The notes beneath the pieces are model-generated. The model searched no databases. It saw only the letters and a list, made by a program, of their open reading frames with translations, and had not been told where the DNA came from. 64,000 bases of DNA from Antedon mediterranea (Eukaryota; Echinodermata; Crinoidea; Comatulida; Antedonidae): contig NC_092676.1 in the NCBI RefSeq assembly GCF_964355755.1, positions 20,318,288 through 20,382,287 of the forward strand, given 5' to 3'. The translations under genes were made by a program, and so were the position numbers. Shown here one piece after another: positions 53,345 through 64,000 of the stretch; the first letter of the stretch is position 1; each line of letters begins with the position of its first letter.

Positions 53345-53595
53345 TGTGGAGTTGTGGCTTGGTGGTTATGATGCTTGGTGACCAATCTAAGGGTCCTGGG
53401 TTCAAGTCCTGTCATGTCAGGATTTTTTCTCATGACAATTTGCAACTCCACTTTCAAAGACTTGTAATAAGTCTTTGTTTATGTAGAGCATCTGTCGTGT
53501 GAACATGAGAGCAACCTTTTGGAGGACGGACAGTGATTGAGTTCACTTGTGGTTATCCTTGGCAATTTGCCTAAAATTTAATAAAAACAAAATTT
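53345..53595 (+). mobile_element. Full-length tRNA-derived SINE
   Basis: Head gttgtggcttggtggttatg (A box) and gggtcctgggttcaagtcc (B box). Middle tttatgtagagcatctgtcg, 3' signature ttatccttggcaatttgcct, then taaaatttaataaaaac and an A-rich tail. It is the most complete copy of the family also seen at 7745, 10085, 13500 and 16258. Confidence 0.7.
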
Positions 53596-53599
53596 AAAA

Positions 53600-54203
53600 A
53601 AAAAAGAAATTATAAGCTTTATGACCCAATATGATAAAGCAGTAGGCAAATTCAATCATAGTGATAAAAATGTTTTAATTTTTAATGATTCCTAATGACA
53701 CTATTTAAAAATTACAATTATTTTGTGATCAACAAATTTATTTAATATCTTTCTAAAAATAATAATATACAAATTCTATGTACTATATTACATTAGTAAA
53801 TACTCTATTTACATTTCAAACATACTTAAACGTTTACAGATTAAAGCATGACAAATTATTGTATATAATTAAAATTCTTGGTGAATTCCATGTTGAAACA
53901 AACTGTTCAGTTTGTGCTCTTCTCAATTTGCAGGTTCCTCATTCAAATAGTTTTGTAGGGTTTATGAAAGTTAAAACATTGTTTATTTTACAAATCATTG
54001 TCTGAAAAATTGAATTGGAAATGGCTGCGACTTCTGCTTGTAAAATATATATTCCAGATTCCAGATATACTGTAAAGTTCTTCCAAAAACAAGCTACCTG
54101 TAACTTCAGGATTTACTTGTAAATTATTTTGTTCGGAGAGTACTATTGGTACAAGTTGTATAGTGACAGCTGGTAATTGTTTGGAACTTGGTAAAGTCTT
54201 GTA
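53600..54203 (-). other. RAD51AP1 3' UTR and flank
   Basis: Directly downstream of the RAD51AP1 stop. On the minus strand an AATAAA lies at 53987-53982, about 217 bp after the stop, and is a good candidate poly(A) signal. No gene is visible. Confidence 0.5.
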
Positions 54204-57200
54204 TCATGAATGCAAAGATTTCACCCTTGCAAAACGAGAGAGTCCAAGACGTCGGGGTTGACTCAGAGATATCAGTTTAACACCGCCTAAAGGATTCTCT
54301 CCACCTTTAAAGATAAAAACACATAGCATAAATTAATTTTACAATGCAAAATCAAAAGTGTGAACACCACAGTCTGGTATTGAATACATTGTTGTGTTTG
54401 TATTGCCCTGTAGCATAATTGTGTAATTTTTTTTTATTATATTTTTATATTATTACTATTATTTATTTCTTATTTACTTATATTTATGCATTGTATTGTT
54501 TATTATTATTTGATAAAATCATTATTAGTAGTTATTTTAAAGCTCTCTTAAGCTTATATGGTCTTTTCGATGCTTTGTTCCTATTATTTGAATACTTTGA
54601 ATTAATCTGTATTAACTTATCAAGTTTGATGCATTGTGGAATATAAACGATTTAATGAAAAAATTGTAGGGCACATTGCTAGGGGTCGTGTGGATGGTGA
54701 AATAAGAAGCTGGTTTAGTGAGTGTTCTTTTCCAAATTACTGTAGGTAGGGGTAAGCAAATTTGGGACTGTAATTTTCTATATTTTACCATTGTTGTTTT
54801 TAATTATATTTATGTAAAGGGTATTAGGATCCTGCTTATGTTCTAAAGAGTTTATTGTTATTTATTTATTACTTTTTTTTAATTTCTTTATTTGGTAATC
54901 AAGGTTAAAAAACAATTAAAACATAGAAAAACAATTGCACGGATAAACAGGCCTTGATTACAAGGAATGCCAAGAAAAGTTAAAAACTTAATTTCACTTG
55001 GGTCCTGTAACAAAGAACTGATACAAAAGTACATACAAAATTACAAAAAGATTACTGAAATTTTAGGTAAACAAGCTTTCATTTAAATTCTTAAAACATT
55101 TTTGATTGAATATAATTTTAATGTCACATAATAATGTTCCACTTTGACCAAAAATTGGATCGAAAAAAAAAAATATTTATCTGAAAAAATGTAATTCAAA
55201 GCAAAAAATAGTCAAATTGGCTGCCAGTCAATTGACTTCAAACTACAAAATAACTAAACCTATTCAAAGTAATATTTAATTAATCTTCATTTTTTATGTT
55301 TTTGGGGGACAATATATCTTTAAGTGCAAAAAAACAACTGAACCCATACCAGGAGACATGACTATAGGCTTCCTAACGATCTCTTTTGGTGTGCAGTATG
55401 TAGCGGTTTTTGACACACCACTTCTATTAGCTGGTGGTGTGAATCCTCTGCCTATTGTCTTTGTTGGAATCATGGCAGCACTTTTAGTTGGTAATGAAGC
55501 TGTCGGAACTCTGCTAACTGAAGTCATTTTACTAGGAGGTGATGCTTTAGTTTTTTTGTCAGCTTTCCCTATATATTAAAATCAAAAATATTATTGAATT
55601 TGATGAATCTGTCTAACAAATACATATGTAAACTACAGTAATTTTTCCCAACATGAACCATGACATTTTGCCGATAAACATTGTTTTGAGGAAAGTTGTA
55701 TAACCGTTTTTTCACAGACGTCTTCCAAAAGCTTAAAAACAGGAAAGAAAGTTGTTAAACCAGTAAAAACAAAACATACCTGTCGTTGGCTTGGATTTCT
55801 TGGTAGTATTTTTTTCCTTATTTGCTACAGTTTTCTTTTTAGGTTCCTTTGTCATCTTTTTTGGTTTGGATACTTCATAATCACTTTCGTCACCATCATC
55901 AGAAAAGTCACCATCGCTTCCGTTATCCACATCACCTAATAAAAATGTTCTCATTTTATTTAATAATTAGGGATGGTTTTACACTACAATTGCGGTCATT
56001 TTTATACCCCATGTGTATGCATGCATGTAGTATAAGAGTAAAGATGTGTACAGCAAACAAACGTACAAATTCTCTCTCTTACAAATATATTCTACAGTGT
56101 TAACACTAATTATTACCCATAAAGTGTGGTTTTCCCTAGACCGCGATGTATTGACACAAAGTGCTATATTTCATAATCACAAGGAACTGACAACGCAAAA
56201 GTGCTGCAAACATTGCTACAGTATATCAAATCAGTTTGATTTCATGCAAGAACACTGTAAAACACAATAGTACAGCACGTAGCCAAGTACGCTGAATGAA
56301 CTTATTATTTTTTTTTTTATTCTATGTCTTTAGGCCAAGGATTACCAATAGTAAATTAATCACTGTAATCCCCCTGATAGGTGTATAGTCCTTTTCCGAA
56401 AAGACTTGTTCCACCACTAGCGAGTCGGCCTCAAACCCTTGCCATGTTGCTGGCATTTTAGGTACGTTAAACGACGCCCCTGTCTTAAACGCTCGACCAT
56501 TTGACTCGCCATTTGAACCAGATCGAGTCTACGACAACTGGCGTTGATGTGCAATAATCAGGTTTGATTTCATGCAGACTGTAGCAAACACTGAGGAATC
56601 ATATGTAAACAAAGATGATTTAAACTAACCAACATGGAAATCATCATCACTATCATCGTCTTGATTCTCTGCTAATGATTTTCTCGGAGCTGAAGCTCTT
56701 CTTGATGGTTTGCCGCCCTCTCTGACATCTTCTTCCAATATCTCAATACTTGGTTCATGGGTAGCAACACAGTTCTGATTAAGTTGAGGAGGCTGTATGG
56801 ATGTTAGTAAAGAATGCGGAGCTGCAACAACTGGTGAGACATTTGCTTTTGATGGTTGTAAATTACTTTCATCTAAAAAAAAAAAAAAAAAGGAGAATTT
56901 ATTATTATATTTATTTCTGCCATTATTCTAAGAAATGCAACAAGACCCTTTGCCAGTCTACATGCTGAATGTGTATACTTTCAGTAATTCAAAATGTAAT
57001 CGCACAACAGATTTTACCTGCAAAATATATCATTAAATATTATCTAATACTAATAAGTTTGTATTAGTGATCATTTATTCAAATGTCTTACTTCACATTA
57101 AGGTAAATTATGCCCAGTATCGTAGGTAGATTCTGTAATACAGTGTCACACGGACATCACATAATGCCCCTGTATTATGTTAAGGTTAAACCAATGGCTG

Positions 57201-58328
57201 GGATATTGTATACATTTATATAGGTACAGTACCAAGAATCAGCTAGATTCTTGGAATAGTAATTTCATGTTTTATTGTTTTTATTTTTCAAGTTATAATA
57301 TGTTAAAGTACACCTTTTTACCATTATTATTGTGAACTACAGCTGCTATTTCATCATTTTCCTTCTGAGATTCTTGCTTTGATAATTCCAACACTTTCTG
57401 AATTTCTCTTTCAAATGACTGTTCCTCTAATTTTTCCAATGATATCCTTTTATTTTAAAAATACAGTAAGTACATTAGTTTTCCATGGTTTGGTAAAACA
57501 TTCCAATTTGTTTTGCACTCAAGTAAAGTTTAATTTATTTGTTCATACCTTTCTCTTTTCTCTGGAAGTTCACTCCTCTTTTCTGCTGCTGTAGATTTCT
57601 TCTTTTCATTTTTCAATTTTGTAGTTTTAGTTTGTTTATGATTAGTTGCTTTTTTGTCTACCCTTATTTTTTTAAGTGGTGGTGTTGGAACTTCAAAATC
57701 ATCTATAGTAGATATAAAATAAAAAATAGAATTAATATATAAATATAAATAAAGTTTTAATTGAATGTTAAAACAGTAGGCTAATAATATTAATAAACAA
57801 CCTGACCTAAATATGTTTACTTATTATTAATTATTTACACAGCCGACATCAGCTCTTAAAATTGAAATATACTGTATATTTTTGTTGAATACTAGTGTAG
57901 TATATTACATTTGCTTAAGCCACAGGATTATTAATAGATGTATAGGCCTAATCAAATAATTTAAAGAATTATAACAAAATAAATTGTTGTTACCATCACT
58001 TCCATCTTGTTGAACAAATGATGAATAGTCAATAGCTTTACGCGACCTGAAAGAACAATGGGAAATACAAATAATAAGATAAAAAAGTATACATTAAAAA
58101 GCAAACGTCTAAGTTATGCCTAGGCTGACACAACGGGCAGCCAGTTCACTGACACTCTCTGCTCAGGTGGCTGTGAGTGATCTGATCGAGAGAGTGTTGC
58201 TGGTTTGGTTAGGCCTAGCCTAAATAGGCCCCTACTTAGCCTAGCTTTGAAGATGGATTTCATTAAACACTGCCTGATAATAAATTATAATATAAAATTT
58301 ACCTATGAGGTCTACCAAAGTCAGACAT
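54204..58328 (-). CDS. RAD51AP1: RAD51AP1, RAD51-associated protein 1, 8 coding exons
   Basis: Homologous-recombination cofactor; in vertebrates it binds DNA and stimulates RAD51 strand invasion. Minus-strand exons: 58328-58303, 58046-57994, 57702-57549, 57446-57322, 56872-56630, 55935-55780, 55568-55350, 54304-54204. All junctions are GT-AG and phases join, giving 358 residues (human about 350). Landmarks: N-terminal RKAIDYSSF...GSDDDF like the human KKPVNYSQF...SDDDF block; a LEEQSFEREIQKVLELS segment matching the human block that ends in VALALS; acidic then lysine-rich middle (DGDFSDDGDESDYEV, KKMTKEPKKK); C-terminal RLGLSRFARVKSLHS, which matches the conserved RAD51-binding end of human RAD51AP1. 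The human WVPP-type block appears as GFTPPA. Mostly disordered protein. It shares a promoter region with FERRY3. Confidence 0.92.
55110..55255. repeat. Old dispersed repeat shared with GCC1 intron 13
   Basis: In the last RAD51AP1 intron. Blocks tgtcacataata, ctgaaaaaatgtaattcaaa and a gctgccagtcaattgac-like end resemble 18437-18530 (attgtcacataatagtt, ctgaaaaaaatgtaatttaa, gtctgtcagacaatgg). Family unknown. Confidence 0.4.
56370..56535 (-). mobile_element. SINE-like repeat in RAD51AP1 intron 5
   Basis: Shares gaaaagacttgttccacca, gacgcccctgtcttaaacg and ctcgaccatttgactcg with the repeat at 11010-11260. It is in the intron between exons 56872-56630 and 55935-55780. Confidence 0.45.
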
Positions 58329-58585
58329 TACACAGATAATAATAAAATCAAGTAAAAAACATGAACAGGAATGTGAACCCAAAAACAATAACAAAATCGA
58401 ACTTCCCGCTCTAGACTCTATAAACCAGACTTCGCTCATCTCTCATGAAAGAGAGGATCAAGATCACGACAGGAAAATAGTCTACTAGGCCTAGGTCAAT
58501 TAAGGTCAGTAAACATCAACACACTGATTTTTTATGCAAGTTCCAAATAAAACGTTTTTTTAGTGTGAATTTGGTTATCTTTAAG
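58329..58585. promoter_or_regulatory. Bidirectional promoter of RAD51AP1 and FERRY3
   Basis: Only 257 bp separate the divergent start codons, so both transcripts must begin here. An E2F-like cttcccgctc lies at about 58402-58411, which would suit S-phase expression of RAD51AP1. No TATA box stands out. The factor site is a motif match only. Confidence 0.65.
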
Positions 58586-61500
58586 ATGGAAAATGAATTC
58601 CAGTTTCCATTCAAGTATAAGGGAACATATTCAAAACTGTCAGTTCCTATTAGCTTCCCATTTGACGCAAGTATCGATGAATTTGTAGGCCGGTTAATGA
58701 CCGCACACAACTTGCCCTGTTTCATTCAATCGGGTAGGTGGTGTACTGCCATGCTATATAGCTAGGCATATGCACGAAAGGTTTTGGTCGTTTCATCCCA
58801 ATATTAAGATGCATAGTGACTCGTTACTAACTTACTGTCATTCGAGAAACTATGCAGCCATGCATCCATTTAATTAATGTCATGTGAGTGGGGTTTGAAA
58901 TTTAGGTTTATGATGTTAATTTTGGATATCATAATCATCATTTTTTGTTTTTACAAATGTGTTTTTTTGCAAATTATTTCATTTCAGACCTACAGAACTC
59001 GCTGACAAACTTTATTGCCAAAGGGACAGCCAGTTATCATGATTCTTGTGCACAGGAGGCATTGAAAACACTGCAAATTGGTGACGATGATATTGGCAAT
59101 CTTGCAGAAAAATGGGCGAAGTCGTTCACTCAGGTCTGATATCATTTTGGTTGGAACAACCCAGAATTGAGCTATGTTTAGTATCATTCTATGATTCTTT
59201 TTATTTGGACAAATGGCCAAATTAATTGATTGTTAAATAGTGCTTACTATTGCACTCAATGTGACCCACAATTGTTCAATCAAATGACAGGAATTTATTT
59301 AGGTGTTATATAATATACATTATTTCACAGGAACATGTTGCATATACTCAAGACTTAAAACCAAAACAAGATGATAACTTCGCTGAGATCTACCACCAGC
59401 TGATTCATTCTCCTGCATTAGAGAGTCTTCTAAACTTAGAGCATACTTATGCAATGGCAGTGCAGGATGTCATCTCAAACAGAGACCAGGCAATGGCTAA
59501 ACTACAGGCTAGGTAACTAAAAGGACTTATTATTGCTTGTGTGTGAATTAGTACTACAGTATGTACAGGAGAAAGTTTACTGATCTTGTTTCAACTACAC
59601 TACCTTACTATCTTCAGTTTGAACACACACAGTTAGATTTACAGTATCTTTATAGACTACACTACCTTACTATCTTTAGTATGAAAACACACTTAGATTT
59701 ATTTTTATAAACACTGTACCTTTATTATCTTCCGTCTGAACACACACTTATATTTATCTTTATATAGACTACACCACCTTACTATCTTTAGTCTTAAAAC
59801 ACACTTAGATTTATCTTTATATAGAAGACTACTGTACCTTTAATATCTTCAATCGAACACACACTTTGATTTATTTTATAGACAAGTGAATGAGATGGAA
59901 AGAGCTGTGCAGGGACTGGATGTAACACATGATGATTTACAAGTCAATAGACTTGCTGCTCTGCATTTTGAAAACACACAGGTACTGTATTATCTTTTGT
60001 TTAGCTTTTAAGAAAAAAGATTCTTTATGTAATTAATAAAATGATAACAGTATTTTCAAAATTCTCACCTGAGAAGTGCCGATAAAAACCATATAATGTA
60101 TTTCTTTAGGTAGAACCATCAATTACAAGCCCTCTTTATTTTTGGTGTGACTTTTCTAATTTAAAGCTCTGTCAAACTTTATGTGATAAAAAAATGTTAT
60201 GCGCCTATATACAGACATGACGATGTCATATCACTGCCATATATGGGCATATAACTACCTTATTGGGCACATCACACTTTTTTTTTCAAACTAGTTTGAT
60301 AGTGTAGACAGCTTTAAATTAGAAAAGTCACACCAAAAAAAAGACACATGATGCCACAATGAATATAAATTCATAAATAAACTTTTTTAAATTTTAAGCT
60401 TGCTGAGGCAAAATGGGCAAATGAATTAATTAATCTGCAAACCAATCAGAAACGAGAATTTAAGGAGTGGGTGTATCGTCTAAATGAAGATGTCAAGAAC
60501 GGTCAAGAAGGTCAAGTGAGGTAAAGTTAGTTGACCTATAATAGTACTTTTAACCAATTTTATACATATTTTATAAATTGAAACGCAATTCAACATTTTT
60601 GCTGCCATGTTGTAATCTTTTTGTTTATGAATAAATTCAAATGAATGAAAATAAATGAAATATACAAAAATAAGTTCTGTTACCTAATTTGAAGATTGTT
60701 TTAAACTTCCCACAATAAGAAAGAAAACCACACTTGTAGTGTCTAGTAGATGATACTCCCTAAAATAAATAAAAAGATAGTAATACCATAGTGTCTTTTC
60801 TTGATTTATTCAGTCGCAAAATCCGAGCAATGTCCGACTCTGCACCGCCACCAGTTGAAGAACAAATCCGAGTGGATGAAAGGAGAATGGAGGAGAGCTT
60901 TACAATTCATCTAGGTAAGTTCTTTTCTATTCAGTGGCAGATCCACGATTTTGAAATTTGGAGCCCAGGACCTGAAATGTTAAAATAAGGTGCTGAACTT
61001 AACCTACTGTAGTGTCCTATCTTTTACATTTTAAGTTTCAAGCCAGGCCTTCCATTACATCGATTATGTTTCTTCTGTATTTATGTAACCTCCTAGTAGT
61101 GGGTTTGTGTCTCACTCTGTTGTGACATCATTCCATTGAAATATTTTCAGGTGCCCAGATGAAAACGATGCATAATTTAAGAATTGTCTGCATGGAGATC
61201 CAGGAACTGTGTAAACACAAGCCACTGCGAATAGAGTAAGTGTATTTTTATACTTACCTATATTTGAGTAATAAAAAAGGGAGCTTGTGGGGACCTAGGG
61301 CTATGACCTGCACATATTAATATGTTGTTAATCATTGCCTAGAATGTCCACCAATCAAGTAAGAAAGCACATCTCCAATGTTCCTGCATTCACACAATGA
61401 ATTAACATGGCATAACAAGTTTATTTATTTAAGTGAATGTGAATAAAAATTTTCATATAAAAATTTAAAAAATTAAATGCTTTGCAGTAACACAATAATA

Positions 61501-63559
61501 TATATGTTTAAATTTCAGTGGACGAATCCAACCCCAACCGCAGCGTTTGCAGACAGCCATGTCTCTCTTCTCAAACTCCTTGAGTGGTTTAGTATTACTA
61601 GTTGACGATAGAGTAAATACATATACCGGTGTTAAAAGAGGTAAATACACTAATTCAATTTAATACTGTGTACATTCATTTCCTTATACACAGGCATAAA
61701 AAGGGTTGTCATAAAATCGAAAATACTGATTGGCTAACTGGAAGTTGATTATTTATTTATTTATTTCAGAATTTGCAACAATATGTCAACAATCAACAGA
61801 CTTTCACTTCCCAGACTTAGAGACACAGATTCGTGTTGCTCAGCAGTACACAACAAAAGCCAACACAAAACGGCAGCTACGTAAAGCCAACTCAGGTACT
61901 AAACTGATTGTTATATTATCTCATTCTCATTGTGAAATAAAGCAAAAACAACAAGTTGATATCAACTTATTTTTATGTATTGATAAATCATAGGTAATAA
62001 ATATATACAAATAATACACAGGACAAACAATTATGATAACAACTTTAGACAAAGAATTTTAAAATAAATACAATGTGAATGTTTATTTTTTTTGGATCCA
62101 TCAACTAAAGATAAACTTAACCTCTCAACTATATTTTACTTCTTTATATTTTTTTAAGATTCACCTGCTGGTAGTTGTGCTTCGCCCTCGGATGAAATTT
62201 CAAGTAATCTAAAACAAGGTACAAATGGCAAACTGTGTCTAAGCCTGAGGGGTTTCTTTACTGCACAAGGTTGTTGGGCTAGTTAAGCATATTTAATATC
62301 AATTGCGCTGTTGTTCTAGTTTGATATGGGCATTTAAGCAAACAATCTTGGTACGTTCAAACCCTTAATCATTGTCTACGGGCTTGCACTCCCACCTAAA
62401 AACTTTTTTATTAATATTTTATATTCTTTTATTTTTCCTTTAAATAAATATAATTTGTTTTTCAGGTGATTTTTACATCACAAAACACTCAAATCTAGCA
62501 CAAGTACATGTGGTCTTTCATCTAGTAACTAATGACAGTGTGAGGGCGCCAGACTTGAATTCAAGACATCCTGTAATAGTGGCTCTACGGAGTGTTCTCA
62601 AGTGTTGTGTCGATTTTGATGTTCACTGCATCAGCATTCCACTGCTGCTTGTATATGAAATGCATGAGGTAATAGGACATCAACATGTTCACATTACAAT
62701 GGCTTAAGGCTTCTTAGCAACATAGAGATATTATAGTGAACTATAATACCTACCTACACTATAGCTTAAGGCTTCTTAGCAACATAGAGATATTATAGTG
62801 AACTATAATACCTACCTATACTATAATATTTCCATATTAGCATTTAATAATTATTATGGGTCTCCTTCTATTTTTTTTTATTAAAAGAATAGAATTAATA
62901 AATATTCATGAAAACAAGTTGTAATTTAAGGTATACACAATTTAATTACTCTTGGTAGTCTAGCACTTGTCGTCACTTATATCTCACAATGTAATAGGTG
63001 ATATACACGATGATGGAGAATTCATTACAATTTAAGAGGTCACCTTTAGGTTAAGTTCATTATAATCAAAATATGTATTTAGTGTTGATTTTTTTATTAA
63101 CAGGATTTAAGATTATAAGGTCACAGTAGGTGACGCCATTTAAACAGCGTCCTCTAGAATCGTACTCTACATTTTTCTACACATTATTCTCTTACAGGAA
63201 TACAATAAATGCAGAAGTGTCGTGTGCCAAAATGTCTTGGATGTACATTAATCTCTCTCCTCTACAGTATAGAACATAACATATTGAGGGCGCACAACTA
63301 CTTTCTCTAAAAATAACATTTACTCTATTCTATCCCACAATACTTTTTAAAATTTAACAGTTACACGTTTTTTTAAAGTTCTTTGTCTGTATTCATCAAT
63401 AGATTTTTTCTTAATACTTTTTTTTGTATTTAGGAAATGACTATTAGTTGGTGTCTAAAGCGAGCAGAGTTGGTACTTAAATGCATCAAAGGTTTTATGA
63501 TGGAAATGGCGTCATGGAGTGGCAATCAGAGTCGAACTATTCAGTTTATTGTTCCAAAA
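58586..63559 (+). CDS. FERRY3: C12orf4 / FERRY3 (DUF2362), 12 exons, 3' end beyond window
   Basis: In mammals this is subunit Fy-3 of the FERRY complex, a Rab5 effector linking mRNAs to early endosomes. Exons: 58586-58733, 58988-59133, 59331-59512, 59882-59981, 60399-60520, 60814-60914, 61151-61235, 61519-61640, 61770-61895, 62159-62218, 62466-62668, 63434-63559. Phases join to 507 codons without a stop. Landmarks shared with human C12orf4: [147 protein letters not shown] and TIQFIVPK. The human protein (552) continues about 30 residues further, so one more exon should lie past 64000. The ATG at 58586 was chosen; the upstream in-frame GTG is not needed. Confidence 0.93.
59580..59880. repeat. 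Tandem repeat, about 60-70 bp unit, 5 copies, FERRY3 intron 3
   Basis: Units carry ctacactaccttactatctt, then gaacacacac and tagatttatcttta. The last unit runs into the polypyrimidine tract and acceptor of exon 4 (gatttattttatag), so the splice acceptor is part of the repeat. Confidence 0.8.
60139..60340. mobile_element. M1 MITE copy 7 nested in a second palindrome, FERRY3 intron 4
   Basis: The M1 element (60162-60316) has ends taaagctctgtc and gtagacagcttta. Outside it, tttttggtgtgacttttcta (left) and tagaaaagtcacaccaaaaa (right) are perfect inverted copies. The M1 element is therefore centred in a larger palindrome or has extended termini. Confidence 0.75.
62697..62825. repeat. Tandem duplication, about 63-bp unit, FERRY3 intron 11
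   Basis: Two nearly identical copies of a unit beginning ggcttcttagcaacatagag and containing the short palindrome ttatagtgaactataa. The second copy differs at one or two bases, so it is recent. Confidence 0.85.
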
Positions 63560-64000
63560 GTATGTACCTATCCTACTTTTTTTTTTTATTGTTGCTTTTT
63601 ATTCTAAGAATCCTTTAATATACTTAATTCAGTCTTCAGTTACCTTGATCAATAGATGTTTTATAGAAAGTATGTTTAAGTTCTATATGCGAAAAATTCC
63701 CACTAATTTTCGTGTAAATGTGTTTTGTTGGGGACCCCTTTGGAAACAAGCCTTTGGGCTTAAGGGGTTAATTTCTTAAGTTTAATATTTGTATTTTTCT
63801 ATGTATTTATTTTCATTCAAATATGCTGTTTCATAAATTTTACTGTTCTTGGAAAGCAATAAATATTACTTACTTTTTCATTTACTCACATTAGAAACCT
63901 TATTTAGAGGACACCTTTAAGAGCCAACAAATTGTCTCCTTAGTAGAGTGTCCCCTGAATAGTGGTTGACCATAATGTTAAAACATACTGTATTTCCCCA
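63560..64000 (+). other. Start of FERRY3 intron 12, no exon seen
   Basis: The donor gtatgt follows exon 12 directly. The remaining 440 bp hold no match to the expected last exon. Sequence at about 63895-63970 (gaggacacctttaagagcc, gtgtcccctgaatagtggtt) resembles a degraded MITE of the M2 type. Confidence 0.5.

Noticed and set aside
54419-54646. Plus-strand 75-codon hydrophobic frame
   Set aside because: AT-rich last intron of RAD51AP1 with no splice or domain support.
57379-57742. Two plus-strand open frames rich in Phe/Ser
   Set aside because: Antisense to RAD51AP1 exons 3 and 4.

Overview
This is a eukaryotic, AT-rich window with short spliced exons, several transposon families and genes whose closest recognisable relatives are animal genes. 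Gene content (SLC45A3-like, GCC1, RAD51AP1, C12orf4/FERRY3), a short-LTR Ty3/gypsy element and tRNA-derived SINEs suggest an invertebrate deuterostome, perhaps an echinoderm. That placement is inference from family resemblance; nothing in the window fixes the species.

Layout. 1-2.5 kb: an SLC45A3-like sugar/proton transporter on the minus strand, three coding exons. 2.5-7 kb: intergenic DNA with a CRE-bearing perfect inverted repeat, a tandem repeat and a palindromic MITE. 7-25 kb: GCC1 (golgin GCC88) on the plus strand, 16 coding exons, with one GC-AG intron and a GRIP domain split by a 5 kb intron full of repeats. 26-53 kb: a tandem array of intronless immunoglobulin-domain membrane receptors, all on the minus strand. 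Two copies (A, B) are open. One (C) has a rewritten tail. Two (D, E) each carry one in-frame nonsense codon. One (F) is a decayed relic, and one unit survives only as flanks. The gap between C and D holds a 1.5 kb inverted-repeat transposon and a 5'-truncated LINE. The LINE is itself interrupted by a SINE and by a young Ty3/gypsy element with 145-bp LTRs. 54-58.3 kb: RAD51AP1 on the minus strand, 8 exons. 58.6 kb to the end: C12orf4/FERRY3 on the plus strand, 12 exons visible, last exon outside the window. RAD51AP1 and FERRY3 are divergent with 257 bp between start codons, as the human pair also is.

How it fits together. The housekeeping genes at both ends act in transport, Golgi tethering, recombination repair and endosomal mRNA transport, and look intact. 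The receptor array is the dynamic part. Its copies share nearly identical N-terminal and C-terminal segments around more diverged middle Ig-like regions, and it shows duplication, deletion at short homologies, point nonsense changes and transposon insertion. This resembles a fast-evolving recognition receptor family (immune or self/non-self), but the function is inferred, not shown.
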